Assembly: GCA_964353015.1 (NCBI GenBank)
Contig: CAYGUA010000016.1
Span: forward strand, 49,590 to 113,589
Reading direction: 5' to 3'
Origin: JAMZMI01 sp964353015
Lineage (GTDB): Bacteria; Bacteroidota; Bacteroidia; Cytophagales; Cyclobacteriaceae
Length of the DNA: 64,000 nucleotides
Shown here: one piece after another, positions 17,615 through 26,796 of the stretch
Numbering within the stretch: position 1 is the first letter of the stretch
Layout of the letters: each line of letters opens with the position of its first letter
The notes under the pieces: generated by a model
Seen by the model: the letters and a program-made list of their open reading frames with translations, nothing else
What the model was told of the DNA's origin: nothing
Databases searched by the model: none
Position numbers and translations under genes: made by a program

Positions 17615-18631
17615 TTATAGATTAGAAAGCTTTTTTTGCCATTTCCAGGCAGATCGAAGCATATCAGCCAAATCCAATTTGGTTTTCCAACCAAGTTCAT
17701 CGTTGGCATAAGTAGTATCCGCATAGATCTGCTCCACATCACCTGAGCGTCTATCCACGATCTTATAGTTCAATTTGATATCGTTTACTTTTTCGAAAGT
17801 ATTGATCAACTCCAATACACTGTTTCCTTGTCCTGTTCCCAGATTAAATACTTCGTATCTGTCTTTGTTTTTATCCTTTAATAATCTTTCCACGGCGATC
17901 ACATGCGCTTCCGCAATATCCACTACATGAATGTAGTCCCTGATACATGTACCATCCGGAGTGTTGTAATCACTACCATAAACTGACAATGATTCTCTTT
18001 CACCGGCGGCAACTTGTAACAGATACGGCACAAGATTACTAGGAACACCAAGAGGCAATTCACCAAGTTCTGCAGATTCGTGTGCTCCGATTGGATTGAA
18101 ATATCTCAGGGCAATGGCCTTCAATTCCTTGCAGGCATTCACCGTATCCACTATTATTTCTTCACCAACTTGCTTTGTATTTCCATAAGGAGATGCAGCT
18201 GGCTTCACTGGAGTTTGCTCTGTCACTGGGAGTTTGTCAGGATTGCCGTAGACAGTACACGAAGAGGAAAATACAAATGGTATTTTTCCGTCTACAGCCT
18301 GTTCAAGCAAGTTGACCATACTCAAAAAATTGTTTTTATAGTATTTGAGTGGTTTCTCGACAGACTCGCCAACGGATTTATTGGCTGCAAAGTGAATGAT
18401 GGCATCTATCTTATGCTCCGCAAAAATCTTAGCAACGAGCGTCGCATCTTTGAGATCGCCTTCATAGAATACAGGCGAAACTCCTGTTATCTTTTTGACA
18501 CCTTCCAGCAATTCAATCTTAGTATTTGAAAGATCATCAACAATAACTACCTCATAACCAGATTCAATTAGCGCTACCGAAGTATGCGATCCGATGTATC
18601 CCACACCCCCTGTTACCAGAATTTTTTGCAT
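17615..18631 (-). CDS. galE: UDP-glucose 4-epimerase
   Basis: I chose the ATG at 18631 (MQKILVTGGVGYIGSH), giving 338 residues, the usual GalE length. The longer frame to 18688 would overlap lacI and bury the Rossmann start. Motifs: GGVGYIGSH (NAD binding), FSSSCTVYG with the catalytic Ser/Thr, YGNTKQVGEE (Tyr-x3-Lys), ALRYFNPIGAH and DGTCIRDYIHV. It interconverts UDP-glucose and UDP-galactose for sugar use or envelope glycans. It begins 31 nt after the lacI-family stop. Confidence 0.93.
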   Translation of the reverse strand: MQKILVTGGVGYIGSHTSVALIESGYEVVIVDDLSNTKIELLEGVKKITGVSPVFYEGDLKDATLVAKIFAEHKIDAIIHFAANKSVGESVEKPLKYYKNNFLSMVNLLEQAVDGKIPFVFSSSCTVYGNPDKLPVTEQTPVKPAASPYGNTKQVGEEIIVDTVNACKELKAIALRYFNPIGAHESAELGELPLGVPSNLVPYLLQVAAGERESLSVYGSDYNTPDGTCIRDYIHVVDIAEAHVIAVERLLKDKNKDRYEVFNLGTGQGNSVLELINTFEKVNDIKLNYKIVDRRSGDVEQIYADTTYANDELGWKTKLDLADMLRSAWKWQKKLSNL

Positions 18632-18662
18632 TTTAATGTATTTTAAAAATTTGAAAATAATC

Positions 18663-19649
18663 TCAATTGATGCTTGAAGTTGATTCACGGATGATCAATT
18701 CTGCTGAAAGTACCACATTCTCAACTTCTTCCTCAGAATCCAACAGAGACAGCATCATTTGTGTAGCCTTCCTTCCCAAATCTCTTGATGAATGATTGAT
18801 AGTGGTCAAAGTGGGAGAAATCAGTTCACAAATAGATCTGTTGTCAAACCCAGTGACTACCAATTCCTCAGGAATTTCAAACCCTAATTTAACCAATCCC
18901 ACAACATCTTTAGAAGCGATATCATCATTGTAGCAAATCAATGCATCGTGATTTCCACTTCTGATGGCCTCAGCCAAACTTGTCACATCTCTTGAATAAA
19001 ATGTAGCCAGATTTGAAATTCCAGCCTCATCAAGCGCAGTTCGAACGCCCCTCAATCTTTCATTATCGTTGCTAAGGTTTTGCTTAAAGCCATGAAATAG
19101 GATGCGGTTTCTGCCTTGTTCTAAAACGTGCTTGGTGACTTTATATGCGCCTTCAAAATCCTGAATGGTTGCATACGGCAATGTTGTACCCGTAGGAACC
19201 CTATCGAATAATACAACCTTTTTATTTTGAAAAACAGCGTTTGAGAGTCCATCTGCTGAAAGCATATGATGAAGCGAAGTTGAAATCATAATCCCTTCAA
19301 CATTACAGGAAATCAATGATTTTATCAACTTTAATTCCTTTTCACCTGATTCTTTGGATTGACAAATGAGCAGATTATAACCAGCAGCTTCAGCCATTTC
19401 TTCCACACCAGCCAGCACCTCAGCAAAAAAGTCATTGCTTATTTCGGGCACGACAATGCCAATTAATTTGGTCTTGTTTGTGCGTAAGCCTGCAGCGGCT
19501 GTGTTTACCTGATAATTAAGCTCTTTGGCCTTTTCAGTGACAAGCTTAACGAGTTTTTTGTTCTGTGTTGATTTGCCATTTAAAATTCGAGATACAGTAG
19601 ATACTGATACTCCAATTTCTCTGGCGATATCTTTGATAGTTATTTGCAC
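18663..19649 (-). CDS. LacI family transcriptional regulator
   Basis: The protein has 328 residues. The N-terminal LacI helix-turn-helix (ITIKDIAREIGVSVSTVSRILNG) and hinge (KAKELNYQVN) precede a periplasmic-binding-protein-like ligand domain (KLIGIVVPEISNDFFAEVLAGVEE, VVLFDRVPTG, TGFDNRSICELISPTLTTINH). It binds a sugar or sugar derivative and an operator with central AAACGTTT-like symmetry. No such palindrome was found at its own 5' end. One occurs at 53200 ahead of the large sugar operon. A regulatory link is possible but unproven. Confidence 0.92.
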   Translation of the reverse strand: MQITIKDIAREIGVSVSTVSRILNGKSTQNKKLVKLVTEKAKELNYQVNTAAAGLRTNKTKLIGIVVPEISNDFFAEVLAGVEEMAEAAGYNLLICQSKESGEKELKLIKSLISCNVEGIMISTSLHHMLSADGLSNAVFQNKKVVLFDRVPTGTTLPYATIQDFEGAYKVTKHVLEQGRNRILFHGFKQNLSNDNERLRGVRTALDEAGISNLATFYSRDVTSLAEAIRSGNHDALICYNDDIASKDVVGLVKLGFEIPEELVVTGFDNRSICELISPTLTTINHSSRDLGRKATQMMLSLLDSEEEVENVVLSAELIIRESTSSIN

Positions 19650-19672
19650 CCGTGGGAATTAGTATTCACAAT

Positions 19673-20788
19673 TTAACCAAATATCTCTTTAAGTTTTGCC
19701 TCTAAGGCTGGTCCTCTCAAACCTTTAGCTATGATCTTACCGTCAGGCCCGATTAAAAAAGTGGCCGGAATCGCGTTGATCTTATAATCAGCAGCCGCTT
19801 CTGAATCAAAATATTTAAGATCAGAAACATGCTTCCATATCAAACCATCTGATTGAATAGCAGATAACCATGCATTTCTTTCTCTATCGAGCGATACGCC
19901 CAGAATCTCAAAGTTTTGATCTTTATACTGGTTGTACATTCTTACAACATTCGGATTTTCCTGACGACAAGGACGGCACCATGCAGCCCAAAAATCTATC
20001 AGCACATATTTACCCTGAAGTGAGCTAAGACTTACAATCTCGCCATCTGGATTTGGAAGAGCGATTTCTGGTGCTTGTCCTCCAATCGCAACTCCACGCT
20101 CCGCATCTACACGAGCAACAAGATTTTTTGTGAAGAAATGATCTGGCATGACCTCACCATAATAAGTTGCGAGACTATCATAAAATTCAAAATGATCATC
20201 AAGTTTTAACGAACCGATACCGTAAAAAACAGCCAAAGAAGGCTTGATTTTATTGGCATAAGCCTTCACATCAACATAAAAATCATCGAGCAAAGACATG
20301 TATTCGTTAGATAGTTCTTTGATCTCTGCTTCATTATTTTGTTGAGAAGCCACCCTTCCTTGTTCATTGATTAAGGCCTGATCCTCCTTCATGTTTTCTA
20401 CCAATTGATCAAATGCATTGAGATGATCGGTATCAGGAGAGCCAGTAATAACAGGACTGCCTGCTACATCTTTCATATCTGCGGTGATCTCAACATGCTT
20501 TTCTGAACCATTTAAAATCAAATTGCCCACCTTTCTGTTGTAAAAATTGATTCTATAGAAAGTTGGATTTTTTACTTTCACAAATGTCTTGAATGCCCCC
20601 GTTTCTGATACCTCAATTGTATCTACAGCTTCCAGACCGGATTCGGCATATTTTTGAAGGATCACCAATTGACCAAAAACAGGATTTTCTATTTGGCCTG
20701 AAACTTTCACACCTTCTTTTTTGGCATCACATCCCGCCAAAATGATGACAAATAGAACAAGAGGTAAACTGACTTTCAAATACTTCAT
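19673..20788 (-). CDS. TlpA-like thioredoxin-fold lipoprotein with N-terminal DUF4369-like domain
   Basis: I chose the ATG at 20788, giving 371 residues, because it starts a lipoprotein signal (MKYLKVSLPLVLFVIILAGC, Cys20). It lies 13 nt after gatB; the longer frame overlaps gatB. The DUF4369-like beta domain (about 25-115: VKVSGQIENPVFGQLVILQKY) precedes a helical linker and a TlpA/AhpC-TSA thioredoxin domain (about 235-371) with redox Cys271 and Cys274 (WAAWCRPCRQENP) and the cis-Pro loop INAIPATFLIGPDG. It probably reduces disulfides or haem-protein cysteines in the periplasm. Confidence 0.87.
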   Translation of the reverse strand: MKYLKVSLPLVLFVIILAGCDAKKEGVKVSGQIENPVFGQLVILQKYAESGLEAVDTIEVSETGAFKTFVKVKNPTFYRINFYNRKVGNLILNGSEKHVEITADMKDVAGSPVITGSPDTDHLNAFDQLVENMKEDQALINEQGRVASQQNNEAEIKELSNEYMSLLDDFYVDVKAYANKIKPSLAVFYGIGSLKLDDHFEFYDSLATYYGEVMPDHFFTKNLVARVDAERGVAIGGQAPEIALPNPDGEIVSLSSLQGKYVLIDFWAAWCRPCRQENPNVVRMYNQYKDQNFEILGVSLDRERNAWLSAIQSDGLIWKHVSDLKYFDSEAAADYKINAIPATFLIGPDGKIIAKGLRGPALEAKLKEIFG

Positions 20789-20801
20789 CTTAATATCAAA
20801 A

Positions 20802-22259
20802 TTATGCTTCAAGTGATTCTCGTAATAATTTATTGGCGATTTGTGGATCAACTGCGCCTTTGGTTCTTTTCATGACTTCCCCCATAAACATCCCTACCAA
20901 ACCTTTTTTACCATTGCGGTATTCCTTCACTTTTCCTTCGTTGGCAGTGAGAACATCATCAATGATTGACTGAATATTTTCATGATCTGAATCCTGAATG
21001 ATTCCCAGTAACTCTGCAGCATGCAAGGCATTTTCTTCAGGATGCTCAAATAGGTATGGCAACAACTGCTGACTTGCAGCGGTAAAGCTCACTTTACCTT
21101 CGTCTATCAGGGTAATTAAATTGGCGATTCTAACAGATTTAATTGGCAAATCTCCGAAAGCAATGCCATGCTCATTTATATAAGATTTCACCGGTCCCAT
21201 CAACCAGTTAGCGGCTGATTTATAGTTAGATGTTTCGGAACACAACTGATCAAAAAGATAAGCCAAATCGCGCTGGTCGGTAAGCACGGCCGCATCATAT
21301 TCATTCAAACCATAAGACGTCTTGAACCTCTCCTTCATTTCTGAAGGAAGTTCAGGCATTTTGTCTTTGATCTCTTGCAACCATTCTTCACTGACACGCA
21401 AAGGACTCAAATCTGGTTCAGGAAAATAGCGGTAATCGTTGAGTTCCTCTTTGGTTCTCATCCCAGTAGTTGTTCCTTTATCGGGATTGAATGTTCTGGT
21501 TTCAGAGATAATTTCATGACCACTTTCTATCAATTTGATCTGTCGATTTACCTCATGATCGATGGCTTTCATCACGCTTTTGATGGAATTCATATTTTTG
21601 ACTTCCACCTTTTTGCCAAGCTTTGTTTCGTTCACCAATCTCACAGACACGTTGGCATCACATCTCATGGAACCTTCTTCCATGTTGCCATCGCAGACAT
21701 TGAGATATCTTACCAAACGGCGTACTTCAGTCAAAAATGAACCAGCAGCTTCGCTGGTGTAAATCTCAGGTTCGGTTACGATCTCAATCAAAGGCACTCC
21801 TGCTCTGTTAAGATCTATCAAAGAATCTGGCTGACCATCTACGTGAATGGATTTACCTGCATCTTCTTCCAAATGAATTCGATTCAAGCTTACTGAATCC
21901 TGACCCGAAGAAATATCGATAGGAACAGATCCTCCAACACAAATAGGCGTTTTGTCCTGAGTCATTTGATAGCCTTTCGGCAAATCAGGATAGAAATAAT
22001 TTTTCCTGTCAAAATATCCAAACCTCGTAATCTCACAATTGCAAGCCAAGCCCATTCTTATTGCCAACTCCACAGCTTTCTTATTGAGTTTTGGCATTAC
22101 TCCCGGATGCCCAAGAGAAACTGCACTGATATTGGTATTTGGCGTATTACCAAAAGCATTTCCATCACCAGAAAATATTTTGGATTCGGTCATCAATTGA
22201 GCATGTACTTCCAACCCTATTACAACCTGATATTTGGATCTTAATTCAGCTGAGATCAT
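20802..22259 (-). CDS. gatB: Aspartyl/glutamyl-tRNA amidotransferase subunit B
   Basis: The 485-residue protein is full length for GatB. Signatures: YQVVIGLEVHAQL, RKNYFYPDLPKGYQMTQ, HLEEDAGKS, DLNRAGVPLIEIVTEPE, MRCDANVSVR, KNMNSIKSVMKAI and the C-terminal YqeY-like tail (YRNGKKGLVGMFMGEVMKRTKGAVDP). With GatA and GatC it amidates Glu-tRNA(Gln) and/or Asp-tRNA(Asn). gatA and gatC are not in the window. Its ATG follows the alaS TAA with no nucleotide between. Confidence 0.97.
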   Translation of the reverse strand: MISAELRSKYQVVIGLEVHAQLMTESKIFSGDGNAFGNTPNTNISAVSLGHPGVMPKLNKKAVELAIRMGLACNCEITRFGYFDRKNYFYPDLPKGYQMTQDKTPICVGGSVPIDISSGQDSVSLNRIHLEEDAGKSIHVDGQPDSLIDLNRAGVPLIEIVTEPEIYTSEAAGSFLTEVRRLVRYLNVCDGNMEEGSMRCDANVSVRLVNETKLGKKVEVKNMNSIKSVMKAIDHEVNRQIKLIESGHEIISETRTFNPDKGTTTGMRTKEELNDYRYFPEPDLSPLRVSEEWLQEIKDKMPELPSEMKERFKTSYGLNEYDAAVLTDQRDLAYLFDQLCSETSNYKSAANWLMGPVKSYINEHGIAFGDLPIKSVRIANLITLIDEGKVSFTAASQQLLPYLFEHPEENALHAAELLGIIQDSDHENIQSIIDDVLTANEGKVKEYRNGKKGLVGMFMGEVMKRTKGAVDPQIANKLLRESLEA

Positions 22260-24899
22260 TTATACTTTGGTGTTCAATTTTTCTTCAACAATATTTTTTG
22301 CTACTTCCAATGCCTTTACCAGCCCTTCTATTTCTTTTCCTCCGGCTGTGGCATAAAAGGATTGTCCTCCTCCTCCACCTTTGATTTCCTTTGCCATTTC
22401 ACGCACAAGTGCAGAGGCATCCAATCCTTTGGCCTGAACGATGTTTTCATCGACCATCACGCTTAGCATTGGTTTACCTTCCAAATTTGCAGCTAGAATA
22501 AGAATTAGACCAGAAATTTCATTTTTTAATTCAAAAGACAATTGCTTCAATACATCTGCATTTGGAAGTGTTACTTCACTCATGATCAAATGGCTATCAC
22601 CAATCTGAATCGCAGACTGAGCCAGGTTTTTCTTCAAACCTTTGGCCTTTTGCTGGTTCACAGCTTCGAGATCCTTTTGCAGCTGACTTTTCTCTGACAA
22701 CAAAGATTGCAGGGCTTTAACTGGATCTTTTGGGTTTTTCAAAAGCTCTTTGATTTGTCCTAACAAATCCAATTCTTCATTGTAATAAGCCTCAGCCTTA
22801 TCTGCTGTAATCGCTTCTATTCTCCTTACGCCAGCAGCAACAGAGCTTTCACTCAATATTTTGAACTGACCGATAGAGCCAGTCGCTTTCACGTGTGTTC
22901 CTCCACACAACTCAACAGAATATTGGCTATCGAAAGTGATAACTCTTACAAAATCACCATATTTTTCACCAAACAAAGCCATTGCGCCAAGGTCCTTTGC
23001 CTTCTCTATTGGAACATTACGTTTTTCATCCAAGGCAATATTTTCACGTACCTTTTGATTTACGATCGCTTCAATTTTACTGATTTCTTCGTCAGTCACT
23101 TTTGCGAAATGTGAAAAATCAAATCGCAATATATTTTCATTGACAAGTGATCCTTTTTGTTGCACGTGCTCACCTAAGACTTGTCTTAAAGCTGCATGAA
23201 GCAAATGTGTTGCACTGTGATTGTTTTCTGTCAATCGACGTTTTTTCACATTTACCACCGCTCTAAATGACTGATCAAGTGCCTCGGGAAGTTTGTTTGC
23301 ATAATGAACGATCAAATCGTTTTCCTTCTTTGTATCAAAAATTGAAAGTTTCTCCGAGCCAAAATCGAAATATCCTGAATCTCCTACCTGACCACCACTT
23401 TCCGCATAAAATGGGGTTTTATCCAACACAAGTTGAAAGAAGGTCTTTCCTTTTTGGTTGACTTCTCTGTATTTCGTAATCTGAGAAACACTTTCTACTT
23501 CATCGTATCCTAAAAACTCAGAACCATTTCCAGCAAAATCCAACTCGATCCAGTCGCCAGCTGATTGCTGCGCTGCACTTTTTGATCTTTCTTTTTGTTT
23601 GGTCATTTCAGATGAAAAGCCTTTTTCATCCACTTCCAAACCATTTTCCTTTGCGATAAGTGAAGTCAAATCAAGTGGAAAACCGTAGGTATCGTAAAGT
23701 TCGAAAGCTACCGCACCATCAACAATGTTGTTTTTTGATTCGGCCTTGATCGTTTCAAATCTTTTTAATCCTTTATCCAAAGTTCTCAAGAATGAGTTTT
23801 CCTCTTCTTTGATCACTTTGCCAACAAAATCCTTTTGAGCCTCCAATTCTGGAAATACATCTTTGAATTGATCAGCCAAAAGTGGAACGAGCGTATATAA
23901 TGTAGGATCCTGAAAACCTAAGAAGGTATAACCATATCTGACAGCTCGGCGCAAAATGCGACGTATGACATAGCCAGCCTTAGCATTGCCAGGAAGCTGC
24001 CCATCAGCGATGGTGAATGAAATAGCTCTTATATGATCAGCAATCACACGCATAGCTACATCTGATTTGGTATCTGATCCGTAAGTCAGTCCCGCTTTCT
24101 CAGCTATGGTATTGATCATTCCAGTAAAAACATCAGAATCATAATTCGATTTTTTCCCTTGAATGGCCATGGCCAATCGCTCAAATCCCATTCCTGTATC
24201 CACGTGCTTTTGTGGAAGATTTTTCAATGAGCTATCCGCTTGTCTGTTGAACTGAATAAATACCAGGTTCCAGATTTCAATAACCTGTGGATGATCATTG
24301 TTTACGAGTTGATCGCCAGGGATTTTATCTATTTCAGACTGAGGTCTGAGATCTATGTGAATCTCGGAACAAGGACCACAAGGACCCGTGTCACCCATTT
24401 CCCAGAAATTGTCTTTTTTATTACCATTAAGGATGCGTGCTTCTGGCAGAAATTGCTTCCAGATATTTTTTGCTTCCTCGTCTTTTTCCAGATTTTCAGC
24501 ATCATCACCTTCAAAAATGGTGGCGTACATCCTATCTTTTGGCAGTTGATAAACTTCTGTCAAAAGCTCCCATGCCCACTCGATTGATTCCTTTTTGAAG
24601 TAATCGCCAAAAGACCAATTGCCCAGCATCTCAAACATGGTGTGGTGGTACGTATCAAATCCCACCTCTTCCAGGTCATTGTGCTTGCCTGACACCCTCA
24701 AACATTTTTGAGTATCTACGATTCTGGTAAATTCTGCCTTTTTATTTCCGAGAAAATAATCCTTAAACTGGTTCATTCCAGCATTGGTAAACATCAATGT
24801 GGGGTCATTTTGAACCACGATGGGTGCGGACTGAACTATTTTATGACCTTTTGATTCGAAAAACTCCAGGAACTTCTGCCTGACAACTTTTGCCTCCAT
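22260..24899 (-). CDS. alaS: Alanyl-tRNA synthetase
   Basis: The 879-residue protein is full-length AlaRS. The class II catalytic core (about 1-450; VQNDPTLMFTNAGMNQFKDYF, YHHTMFEMLGNWSFGDYF) is followed by the editing domain with the zinc site NNHSATHLLH and ELCGGTHVKATG. The C-terminal coiled coil and C-Ala domain (KEIKGGGGGQSFYATAGG) complete it. It charges tRNA-Ala. The promoter at 24994 leaves a leader of about 90 nt. It heads the run alaS-gatB-tlpA-lacI-galE-reductase, whose gaps are all 0-31 nt. Confidence 0.98.
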   Translation of the reverse strand: MEAKVVRQKFLEFFESKGHKIVQSAPIVVQNDPTLMFTNAGMNQFKDYFLGNKKAEFTRIVDTQKCLRVSGKHNDLEEVGFDTYHHTMFEMLGNWSFGDYFKKESIEWAWELLTEVYQLPKDRMYATIFEGDDAENLEKDEEAKNIWKQFLPEARILNGNKKDNFWEMGDTGPCGPCSEIHIDLRPQSEIDKIPGDQLVNNDHPQVIEIWNLVFIQFNRQADSSLKNLPQKHVDTGMGFERLAMAIQGKKSNYDSDVFTGMINTIAEKAGLTYGSDTKSDVAMRVIADHIRAISFTIADGQLPGNAKAGYVIRRILRRAVRYGYTFLGFQDPTLYTLVPLLADQFKDVFPELEAQKDFVGKVIKEEENSFLRTLDKGLKRFETIKAESKNNIVDGAVAFELYDTYGFPLDLTSLIAKENGLEVDEKGFSSEMTKQKERSKSAAQQSAGDWIELDFAGNGSEFLGYDEVESVSQITKYREVNQKGKTFFQLVLDKTPFYAESGGQVGDSGYFDFGSEKLSIFDTKKENDLIVHYANKLPEALDQSFRAVVNVKKRRLTENNHSATHLLHAALRQVLGEHVQQKGSLVNENILRFDFSHFAKVTDEEISKIEAIVNQKVRENIALDEKRNVPIEKAKDLGAMALFGEKYGDFVRVITFDSQYSVELCGGTHVKATGSIGQFKILSESSVAAGVRRIEAITADKAEAYYNEELDLLGQIKELLKNPKDPVKALQSLLSEKSQLQKDLEAVNQQKAKGLKKNLAQSAIQIGDSHLIMSEVTLPNADVLKQLSFELKNEISGLILILAANLEGKPMLSVMVDENIVQAKGLDASALVREMAKEIKGGGGGQSFYATAGGKEIEGLVKALEVAKNIVEEKLNTKV

Positions 24900-24993
24900 G
24901 TAACGTACTGATCGTTAGTCTTTTAACTTTTTGAGTTTGCTTTTAATTCAATAAAACACGTAATTTGTTGATTGTGTCTTACCAATAAGGAGG

Positions 24994-25001
24994 CAAAACT
25001 A
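24994..25001 (-). promoter_or_regulatory. -7 element (TAGTTTTG) for alaS
   Basis: Exact TAnnTTTG match, 95 nt upstream of the alaS ATG in a 127 bp divergent gap. No clear TTTG was seen at -33 on this strand. On the plus strand, TTTG at 24936 and TAATTTG at 24961 (21 bp apart, the second one base short) may serve the M23 gene. Confidence 0.5.
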
Positions 25002-25026
25002 GTTGAAATTACCTTAAAATCGATTT

Positions 25027-26010
25027 ATGGCCAGGATTAAGTACTATTACGATACAGAGTCTTGCAGATACGAGAGAATCAGGGTTTCCACCTGGGATAT
25101 TATCCTTAATGGATTGGGTTTTTTCACGCTCGCGCTACTTCTAGCGGGCGCTGTTACATTCGTTTACATCGTTTATTTTGAGTCGCCCGAAGAAGCCCTT
25201 CTTAGAAAGGAAAATGAAGAACTGAAGCTTTATTACGAGCTTTTGAGCAAGCAAATGGATGATAGCAATGAAATGCTGAGTCTACTTCAGGAGCGTGATG
25301 ACAACATTTACCGGGTGATTCTTGGCGCTGACCCAGTTCCTGACGAAATCAGAAAAGCCGGTTTCGGTGGTGCGAACCGATACATGAATCTGCTGGATCA
25401 AAATCTACAAAAAGAAGAATTGATCATTAGCAACTTCAAGAAAATCGATCAACTAAAAAAACAAATGTATGTGCAGACTACTTCGTACGACCACATACTA
25501 AATCTTGCCAAAGACAATGAATTGCTATTGGCTTCATTGCCGGCTATTCCTCCTGTTTCTAAAGAAGATTTAAAAAGGCTTTCAAGTGGGTTTGGTTATC
25601 GGATTGATCCGATCCTGAAAATCAGAAAACCACATCGTGGCGTTGATTTCTCTATTCCAAAAGGCTCACCTGTTTATGCTACTGGAGATGGCACGGTGAG
25701 TCTGGTGAAGTCAAGCTACACAGGATATGGAAAGCAGATAGAAGTAGATCATGGATTTGGGTATAAAACCAAATATGCTCACCTGAATGAATTTATGGTG
25801 AAGAAAGGACAGAAAGTGAAACGTGGTGAACTGATCGCTTATAGTGGCAACTCTGGAAAATCCACTGCGCCGCACCTGCATTATGAAGTGCATGAAAACA
25901 GGGTACCAAAAGATCCTGTACATTATTTCTACCTTGATATAGATCCTGAAGAATATAAAGAAATCCTAAGAATCTCTTCTATTGAGAATCAGGCCTTTGG
26001 GTCGTATTAA
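25027..26010 (+). CDS. M23 (LytM) family metallopeptidase, membrane-anchored
   Basis: The protein has 327 residues: a short cytoplasmic start, one membrane segment (about 28-52), a coiled coil (about 58-110), a helical region, then a LytM domain (about 190-305). Zinc and catalytic residues are visible: H203RGVD207 and H283LH285 in APHLHYEVHENR. It should cut peptidoglycan cross-bridges in the periplasm, or activate amidases if its own activity is weak. All three metal ligands are present, so activity is plausible. A terminator follows. Confidence 0.92.
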   Translation: MARIKYYYDTESCRYERIRVSTWDIILNGLGFFTLALLLAGAVTFVYIVYFESPEEALLRKENEELKLYYELLSKQMDDSNEMLSLLQERDDNIYRVILGADPVPDEIRKAGFGGANRYMNLLDQNLQKEELIISNFKKIDQLKKQMYVQTTSYDHILNLAKDNELLLASLPAIPPVSKEDLKRLSSGFGYRIDPILKIRKPHRGVDFSIPKGSPVYATGDGTVSLVKSSYTGYGKQIEVDHGFGYKTKYAHLNEFMVKKGQKVKRGELIAYSGNSGKSTAPHLHYEVHENRVPKDPVHYFYLDIDPEEYKEILRISSIENQAFGSY

Positions 26011-26020
26011 AAGCAAATAT

Positions 26021-26066
26021 TTTATTGAAGAAACTGAAAGCGAGATTGAATCTCGCTTTTTTTTGT
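26021..26066 (+). terminator. Intrinsic terminator of the M23 gene, copy A of a duplicated block
   Basis: The stem GCGAGAT/ATCTCGC with loop TGA is followed by eight T. The preceding TTTATTGAAGAAA and the whole 46 bp block recur at 28403-28447 with four substitutions; two of these swap one stem base pair. It lies about 30 nt after the M23 stop. Confidence 0.9.
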
Positions 26067-26081
26067 GCGCTGTTTAAGTCA

Positions 26082-26098
26082 AGTCGGGTGTTTCCACC
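26082..26098 (+). repeat. Palindromic repeat, copy 1 (right arm lost)
   Basis: It carries the left arm AGTCGGGTG, loop TTTC and CACC of the right arm, then diverges. It lies 14 bp past the stop of the first cluster gene and matches the complete copy at 28251. Confidence 0.7.
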
Positions 26099-26112
26099 AT
26101 TTGTATGTGGAT

Positions 26113-26739
26113 TTAATTCCAAGGCTTTAGAGTTAAGCCAAAACCGTATCCCAAAAACTCATTTTTCATATATTGATCAACATATAATTTATTCAGAGCT
26201 CGCGTGTAATCGAATATAAAAAACAAGTCCCAGACATCATTTATATCAAACTCAGCACCTAGTCCCGTTCTTCCTGTAAGTAAATATTTTCTTTCTTTTA
26301 GTTCAATACCGTCACTAATTTTGAACTGGTTTACAACTCCCAACAATAAAAATGGACTGATTCGATTATCCGATAGATAAATTTTCGTCGAGACTGGAAC
26401 CGCTAAAAATCTATTGTTAAATTTTCTTATCGCCCAAATCAGATCATAATCACATTCACAAATATATCTGGACTCAAAATCTCTTTGAATATAATTCAAT
26501 CCCAATTCAACAGAAATTCTACTCATGATAGGATATTCTGCGATGACACTCAAACTGAAAGTTTTATTGTATCCAAAATCAATGAAACGTTCATATTCAC
26601 TTATTTCATGAGTTCCCTCAATACGAATCGGAGTATGAAAAGTGCTTAAACCGCCCAATTTAATTTTTGAAATTTGACTTTGGCAGTCCAATGAAATGGA
26701 TAGAACCAAAAGCGTTAATAATACTTTAATATTGATCAT
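26113..26739 (-). CDS. Unknown outer-membrane beta-barrel-like protein (cluster gene 3)
   Basis: I chose the ATG at 26739 (MINIKVLLTLLVLSISLDCQSQ), giving 208 residues with a signal peptide. A longer frame from a GTG at 26775 would start inside a palindromic repeat. Alternating strands (LSVIAEYPIMSRISVELGLNYIQRDF, RFLAVPVSTKIYL, LTGRTGLGAEFDI, FLGYGFGLTLKPWN) suggest a small beta-barrel of the OMP_b-brl type. I do not recognise a family with confidence. It is last of three same-strand genes, each separated from the next by a palindromic repeat. Confidence 0.65.
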   Translation of the reverse strand: MINIKVLLTLLVLSISLDCQSQISKIKLGGLSTFHTPIRIEGTHEISEYERFIDFGYNKTFSLSVIAEYPIMSRISVELGLNYIQRDFESRYICECDYDLIWAIRKFNNRFLAVPVSTKIYLSDNRISPFLLLGVVNQFKISDGIELKERKYLLTGRTGLGAEFDINDVWDLFFIFDYTRALNKLYVDQYMKNEFLGYGFGLTLKPWN

Positions 26740-26759
26740 GATCCTATTGATATAAGTGA

Positions 26760-26781
26760 AATCGGGTGGAAACACCCGACT
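26760..26781 (-). repeat. Palindromic repeat, copy 2 (inverted orientation)
   Basis: This is a 22-bp hairpin of the same family, read on the minus strand as arms AGTCGGGTG and CACCCGATT around TTTC. It sits between the stop at 26797 and the start at 26739. Its orientation is opposite to copies 1, 3 and 4. Confidence 0.8.
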
Positions 26782-26796
26782 GAATGAAAGTGAGGG

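Noticed and set aside
26740..26775. GTG start at 26775 for the third cluster gene
   Set aside because: It would begin inside a palindromic repeat and place 12 residues before a normal signal peptide starting at 26739.
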